From assembly GCA_020851235.1 (NCBI GenBank), contig JADZDD010000033.1, positions 1 through 58,854 on the forward strand: a stretch of DNA of 58,854 nucleotides, given 5' to 3'. Under the pieces are notes generated by a model. It was not told where the DNA came from, did no database searches, and saw nothing but the letters and a program-made list of their open reading frames with translations. Both the position numbers and the translations under genes were made by a program. Of the stretch, positions 54,783 to 58,854 are shown piece after piece; within the stretch, counting starts at the first letter, position 1, and every line of letters begins with the position of its first letter. Source of the stretch: Burkholderiales bacterium (GTDB taxonomy: Bacteria; Pseudomonadota; Gammaproteobacteria; Burkholderiales; Casimicrobiaceae).

Positions 54783-55855
54783 GCGCGCCTCGACTCGAGT
54801 TCGCGCTTGCGCACCGACGAGGGGACGATGCCCGCCGGCCGGAACAGCATCATCAGGACGAGCGCGAAGCCGAAGAGCAGCATGCGGATCACTTCGGGCT
54901 CGAGGAGCAGTCGGCCGAAGATCGCCTTCTGCGCAGGCTCCACCGTGTAGCGCAGGATCTCGGGGACGAACGAGAGGAGGATCGCGCCCAGGATCACGCC
55001 CCAGACGTTGCCCATGCCACCGAGCACGACCATGGCGAGGACCATCACCGACTCGACGAGGCCGAAGCTCTCGGGGCTGATGAAACCCTGGATCGCCGAG
55101 AACATGCCCCCGGCCACGCCGCCGAACGACGCCCCCATGGCAAAGGCGAGCAGCTTGATGTTGCGCGTGTTGATGCCCATGGCGCGGGCCGCCACCTCGT
55201 CCTCCCTGACCGCTTCCCACGCACGCCCGATGCGCGAGTCCTGCAGCCGCACGTTGATGGCGACGACCGCGATCATCAGGAGGAGGAGCAGGTAGTAGTA
55301 CTTGATCGGGCCGGTGACCGCAACGCCCAGCACCTGTTGCGTGGTGGCGAAGTTGATGTCGCCGATGCGCACCGGGTCGATCTGCGCGATCCCCTGCGGA
55401 CCGTTCGTGATGTTGACCGGTCGCGCGAGATTGTTGAGGAAGATACGGATGATCTCGCCGAAACCGAGCGTGACGATCGCGAGGTAGTCGCCGCGCAGCT
55501 TGAGCGTGGGCGTGCCGAGGAGGACGCCGAAGACGCAGGCCAGCGCGGCGCCGATCGGCAGGATGATCCAGAACGGCAGGTGCAGGTTGAAGTGCGGGCT
55601 CGCGAGCAGCGCGTAGACGTACGCGCCGACGGCGTAAAAGGCGATGTAGCCCAGGTCGAGGAGCCCCGCGAAGCCCACGACGATGTTGAGTCCGAGGGCG
55701 AGGAAGACGTAGAGGATCGCGGTATTGGTAATGCGGACCCACGCCGTACCCACCTGCGCCAGCGCGAACGGCAGGATCGCGAGCACGATCGCGACGACGA
55801 CGACGCCGGCCCAGGCGAGTCGCTTTCGATGGCGCGCGTCGATGAGGCCGGGCAT
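54779..55855 (-). CDS. livM: Branched-chain amino acid ABC transporter permease LivM
   Basis: 358 aa, about ten membrane helices. LALGLNIVVGFAGLLDLGYIAFYAVGAY and EDEVAARAMGINTRNIKLLAFAMGASFGG (EAA loop region) are LivM signatures, and GGMGNVWGVILGA lies near the end. Forms the channel with LivH. Start ATG at 55855 is 11 bp after the livH stop. Confidence 0.95.
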   Translation of the reverse strand: MPGLIDARHRKRLAWAGVVVVAIVLAILPFALAQVGTAWVRITNTAILYVFLALGLNIVVGFAGLLDLGYIAFYAVGAYVYALLASPHFNLHLPFWIILPIGAALACVFGVLLGTPTLKLRGDYLAIVTLGFGEIIRIFLNNLARPVNITNGPQGIAQIDPVRIGDINFATTQQVLGVAVTGPIKYYYLLLLLMIAVVAINVRLQDSRIGRAWEAVREDEVAARAMGINTRNIKLLAFAMGASFGGVAGGMFSAIQGFISPESFGLVESVMVLAMVVLGGMGNVWGVILGAILLSFVPEILRYTVEPAQKAIFGRLLLEPEVIRMLLFGFALVLMMLFRPAGIVPSSVRKRELESRRA

Positions 55856-55866
55856 GGCGGGTGCGG

Positions 55867-56868
55867 TCAGGCGCGGTCGGACACGCGCTCGCCCAGGAGG
55901 CCCGATGGCCGAAAGACGAGCACGGCGATGAGTACCAGGAACGCGAACACGTCCTGGTAGTTCGAGCCGAACAGCGTGAGGTTCGAATCCACCGCGCAGC
56001 GTTGCGCGAGCGCAGTCGACCAGCCGGACAGGTTGCACAGGTTCGTGAGGTCGCCCACGTACCCTGCGCCCAGCGCCTCGATGATCCCGAGCAGGAGGCC
56101 GCCCAGCATCGCTCCACCCAGGTTGCCGATGCCACCCAGGACGGCGGCGGAGAACGCCTTCAGGCCCAGGATGAACCCCATCTGGTAGTGCGCGATCCCG
56201 TAGTAGCTGCCGACCATGACGCCGGCGATCGCGGCGAGGCCGGCGCCGATCACGAAGGTGAGCGAGATCACGCGATTGATGTCGATCCCCATGAGTCCGG
56301 CCACCTGCTGGTTCTGCGCGACGGCCCGCATCGCGATGCCGAGCTTGGTCCGGTACACGAGGAAGAGCAGCAGCGCCATGGTGGCGAGCGAGCCGCCGAT
56401 GATCGCGATCTGCACGTTGGTGATCGTGGCCCCGCCGGCGGTCGCTGTGATCTGGTAGGTCACCGTCGCGATGATCTGCGGATACGGCAGTGGATTGCGG
56501 CTCCACACGATGAGCGCGAGATGCTGCAGGATGATGGACAGTCCGATCGCGGTGATGAGCGGGGCAAGGCGCGGTGCGTGGCGCAGCGGCCGGTACGCCA
56601 CCCGCTCGAGGGCGTAGCCCACCGCCATGCACACCGGAATCGCAGCGGCGACGCCGCTTGCGAGCACGAGGGCGGGGGGCAGCCCCGTTCCTCCGGACAG
56701 CGCCACGATCGTCGAGTAGGCGACCATCGCCCCGATCATCACGACCTCACCGTGCGCGAAGTTGATGAGCTGGATGATCCCGTAGACCATCGTGTAGCCG
56801 AGTGCCACGATCGCGTACACGCTGCCGAGCGTGAGCCCGTTGATGATCTGCTGGAGAAACGTATCCAC
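55867..56868 (-). CDS. livH: Branched-chain amino acid ABC transporter permease LivH
   Basis: 333 aa from GTG at 56868, giving VDTFLQQIINGLTLGSVYAIVALGY as in known LivH proteins. IQLINFAHGEVVMIGAM, TAIGLSIILQ and LGGIGNLGGAMLGG are family motifs. A loop with CNLSGWSTALAQRC near 265-280 is an extracytoplasmic insert seen in a proteobacterial subset. The open frame reaches 56949, but that part lies at the terminator of livJ and lacks family match. Confidence 0.93.
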   Translation of the reverse strand: MDTFLQQIINGLTLGSVYAIVALGYTMVYGIIQLINFAHGEVVMIGAMVAYSTIVALSGGTGLPPALVLASGVAAAIPVCMAVGYALERVAYRPLRHAPRLAPLITAIGLSIILQHLALIVWSRNPLPYPQIIATVTYQITATAGGATITNVQIAIIGGSLATMALLLFLVYRTKLGIAMRAVAQNQQVAGLMGIDINRVISLTFVIGAGLAAIAGVMVGSYYGIAHYQMGFILGLKAFSAAVLGGIGNLGGAMLGGLLLGIIEALGAGYVGDLTNLCNLSGWSTALAQRCAVDSNLTLFGSNYQDVFAFLVLIAVLVFRPSGLLGERVSDRA

Positions 56869-56982
56869 GGGCGGTGTGGCGTTGGGCTGCGGTGCGGGAA
56901 GGCGATGGGCGAGGGTTGGGCAACGGGCCGAGCGCGCACATTTCACCACATCCGGCCGAAACGGCGCACGATCCGCAAGAAA

Positions 56983-57006
56983 AACGGCGCCCCGCGGGGC
57001 GCCGTT
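56983..57006 (-). terminator. Intrinsic terminator/attenuator between livJ and livH
   Basis: A 22-bp perfect palindrome (ACGGCGCCCCG mirrored) is followed on the minus strand by TTTTCTT, 20 bp after the livJ stop. On the plus strand it is also followed by TTCTTTTC, so it could act both ways. It probably lowers permease and ATPase expression relative to the binding protein. Confidence 0.85.
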
Positions 57007-57025
57007 CTTTTCGGAAGGCGAGGTG

Positions 57026-58315
57026 CTACTTCTTGGGCGCTTCCGCCGGTGCTGCAGGGGCCGCGGGTGCGGCCGCCGGCGCCGGTGCCGCCGCCTTCAT
57101 GAACTCGTCGAAGGCGATACTCTTGCCACCCTTGACGACCGCGATCGGCTCGAGCTTGCCGCCCTTCATCGTGAAGATCGTGATCTCCGCGTCCTTGCGG
57201 TCGCCCTTGTCGTCGAACTGTATGTGGCCGGTCGCGCCCTGGAAGTCGATCTTCTGCAGTTCGGGCAGGTACTTCACCGGGTCGGCCGAATCGGCCTTCT
57301 GCATCGCGGCGATCAGCAGGTTGACGCCGTCGTAGGTGAACGGCGCGTAGAGGATGGGCTCGACGTTGAACTTCTGCTTGTACGCCTCGAGGAACTCCTT
57401 CGACGCGGCGACGACCGGCAAACCGGCCTGCGAGCAGACGAGGCCATCGGCGGCGCCCTCGCCGGCAAGCTGCTTCATGTTGTCGGTGCACGCGCCGTCG
57501 CCGAAGCTGAATACCGCCTTGATGCCGAGTTCGCGGGCCTGCTTGAGCATCGGGCCACCGGTCGCGTCCATCCCGCCGTAGAACACGGCGTCGGGCGCCT
57601 TGCCCTTCATCTTGGTGAGGATCGCCTTGAAGTCGGTCGCCTTGTCGTTGGTCTTCTCGCGGGCGACGACCTGGACGCCGCCGGCCTTGAGCGTCTTCTC
57701 GACCTCGTTGGCGAGACCCTCGCCGTACGCGGTGGCGTCGTCGACGACCGCGACCTTCTTGACCTTCATCGATTCGAGGTACTGGGCGACCGCCGGTCCT
57801 TGCTGGTCGTCGCGTCCCACCACCCGGAAGATGCCCTTGAAGCCTTGCTCGGTCAGCTTCGGATTGGTCGCCGAGCCCGAGATCATCGGGATGCCGGCCT
57901 GGTTGTAGACGGCGGATGCCGGGATCGTCACGCCAGAGTTCAAGTGGCCGACCACGCCGGCGACCTTCGCATCGGCGAACTTCTGCGCGATCGTCGGGCC
58001 CATCTTCGGGTCCGCCTGGTCATCCTCGCCCATCAGCTCGAACTTCACGGTCTTGCCGCCGAGCTTGATCTTCTTGGCGTTGGCCTGCTCGATCGCGAGC
58101 CTTGCGCCGTTCTCGTTGTCCTTGCCCAGGTGGGCGATGCCACCGGTCAGCGGGCCTCCGTGGCCGATCTTGACGACGACGACTTCCTCGACCGGAGGGG
58201 CCGCCGGCGCGGCGGGGGCCTCGGCCTTCTTCGGCTCTTCCTGCTTGCCGCAGCCATACGCGGCGATGAGCGCGGCGGCAACGACGGTGATGCCGAGCTT
58301 GCGCGACATGTTCAT
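57026..58315 (-). CDS. livJ: Branched-chain amino acid ABC transporter substrate-binding lipoprotein
   Basis: 429 aa. The signal MNMSRKLGITVVAAALIAAYGC has a lipobox with Cys22. Residues 23-47 (KQEEPKKAEAPAAPAAPPVEE) and the last ~20 residues are Ala/Pro/Lys-rich linkers. The Leu/Ile/Val-binding core (about 48-400) has IGHGGPLTGGIAHLGKDNENGARLA and GVVGHLNSGVTIPASAVYNQ. Start ATG has AGAGGA 7 nt upstream. It captures branched-chain or related amino acids for LivHMGF. Anchoring by lipid rather than free periplasmic secretion is unusual for E. coli LivJ but not for the wider family. Confidence 0.93.
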   Translation of the reverse strand: MNMSRKLGITVVAAALIAAYGCGKQEEPKKAEAPAAPAAPPVEEVVVVKIGHGGPLTGGIAHLGKDNENGARLAIEQANAKKIKLGGKTVKFELMGEDDQADPKMGPTIAQKFADAKVAGVVGHLNSGVTIPASAVYNQAGIPMISGSATNPKLTEQGFKGIFRVVGRDDQQGPAVAQYLESMKVKKVAVVDDATAYGEGLANEVEKTLKAGGVQVVAREKTNDKATDFKAILTKMKGKAPDAVFYGGMDATGGPMLKQARELGIKAVFSFGDGACTDNMKQLAGEGAADGLVCSQAGLPVVAASKEFLEAYKQKFNVEPILYAPFTYDGVNLLIAAMQKADSADPVKYLPELQKIDFQGATGHIQFDDKGDRKDAEITIFTMKGGKLEPIAVVKGGKSIAFDEFMKAAAPAPAAAPAAPAAPAEAPKK

Positions 58316-58551
58316 GAAATCCTCTTTGGATGCGAAATGGGGAGACGTCGCGCAATCGGTCGCAGACGCGGGCAAACGGGACCGGCGATGATCCTGCGCA
58401 ACGGAAGGTGACGCACTCGACTTGACGGCGGCTCCAGGGGCGCCGCCCGACGTCCGGCCGGGTGCGCGCAGCGACGAAACACGACACCGTGCAACGCGGC
58501 CGTTGGGAGCATCGATACGCCCGGCCGGTGCGCCGTGAAAAAAAGCGGGCT
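58316..58551 (-). other. Long 5' leader of livJ
   Basis: About 230 nt between the promoter and the livJ start code for no visible protein. The only notable sequence is a run of seven T (minus strand) just after the -10 region. No known riboswitch structure recognised. Confidence 0.4.
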
Positions 58552-58580
58552 ATTATTACGGGCTGCCACGAGACTGTCAA
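58552..58580 (-). promoter_or_regulatory. Strong promoter of livJ
   Basis: On the minus strand, TTGACA (58580-58575), 17 bp spacer, AATAAT (58557-58552). This is the best sigma-70 match in the window and fits high expression of a binding protein. Confidence 0.7.
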
Positions 58581-58854
58581 TGTCCCGGCCACGAGGGCGG
58601 GGCCCCCCGCGTCGCGGCGGTCGCGTTTCGTCGACGGCATCGGCGTTTCGTCGCATCGACGTTGTGCGAGCGCACCCGCGGCGGCGACAATCGCGCACTT
58701 TTTCCGGGTGGCGTTGTCACGGAAGTGGGTCGGGGCCGTCGCGACGACCTGCGCGCGGCGCCGAATCCGCAAGACGCACCCGCTGCATCCAAACAGGATC
58801 GACGGCGGCATGCCGCGTTGCCCCACGAGGCGTCGCCGGCGAATGGGAGAGTCA
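58581..58854. other. Right-edge stretch with no recognisable gene
   Basis: No frame here matches a known protein. An 11-base direct repeat GCGTTTCGTCG occurs at 58623 and 58643 (20-bp period). The stretch might hold the far end of a gene outside the window, but nothing supports one. Confidence 0.4.

Noticed and set aside
55981-55990. GTTCGAATCC, a tRNA T-loop-like decamer
   Set aside because: It lies inside the livH coding sequence, and no acceptor stem, D-arm or anticodon arm can be folded around it.
58020-58826. A 268-codon minus-strand frame over the livJ leader and 5' end
   Set aside because: It is frameshifted relative to livJ, Arg-rich, and overlaps the strong promoter and the lipoprotein signal of the real gene.

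Overview
The window is very GC-rich chromosomal DNA with dense gene packing and frequent ATGA/TGATG stop-start overlaps. Gene content and order point to a betaproteobacterium: a nadD-rsfS-rlmH-maf-rng cluster, dusB-fis-purH, a homodimeric-type AceE next to AceF, type III pantothenate kinase, and rnb-tonB-aroE-mtgA. The species cannot be named from sequence alone. I see no rRNA, tRNA, CRISPR array, insertion sequence or phage remnant.

Layout. 1-3026: the start of coaX, then a CaiB-type CoA-transferase translationally coupled to an M81 (MlrC-like) metallopeptidase. 3224-4663: an ArsC/YffB-like reductase, a BrnT/BrnA toxin-antitoxin pair with a perfect 16-bp palindrome upstream, and a small lipoprotein. 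4683-10194: a complete dedicated sortase cassette (class GN sortase, its VIT/VWA target with a C-terminal LPQTA signal, and a divergent response regulator and histidine kinase of the Pds type). 10293-13240: mpl, a YqiA-like esterase and a 5'-nucleotidase. 13270-19284: aldo/keto reductase (minus), then RNB exonuclease, tonB, aroE and mtgA. 19433-22751: mgtE, a secreted Yx(F/W)xxD-repeat protein, and an ECF sigma/anti-sigma pair. 22981-27212: a D-threonine-aldolase-like enzyme with a PEP-mutase-family protein, then two VOC proteins, a membrane protein and a GNAT protein. 27326-32527 (minus): DUF924, nadD, rsfS, rlmH, maf, rng and a NYN-LOTUS protein. 32593-35645: MFS transporter, mandelate-racemase-type enolase and SDR, probably one catabolic operon. 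35723-43821 (minus): 5-formyl-THF cyclo-ligase, MFS, aceE, aceF, rpiA, proA. 43916-52438 (plus): pepP, ubiH-like, dusB, fis, purH, purD, hemF, Nudix. 52461-58315 (minus): branched-chain amino acid ABC operon livJ-H-M-G-F plus a membrane protein.

Most of the window is housekeeping metabolism (purines, heme, cell wall, pyruvate dehydrogenase, RNA decay). The accessory part that stands out is the sortase cassette, which appears self-contained: enzyme, single substrate and dedicated two-component system, with repeated motifs in the intergenic region that could be regulator sites. Other points worth checking are a UbiH-family gene with no standard start codon lying in the same frame as pepP, several -10 boxes only 6-9 nt from start codons (possible leaderless mRNAs), an 11-bp tandem repeat running into the tonB promoter, and a NYN-LOTUS nuclease candidate 4 bp from the RNase G gene.
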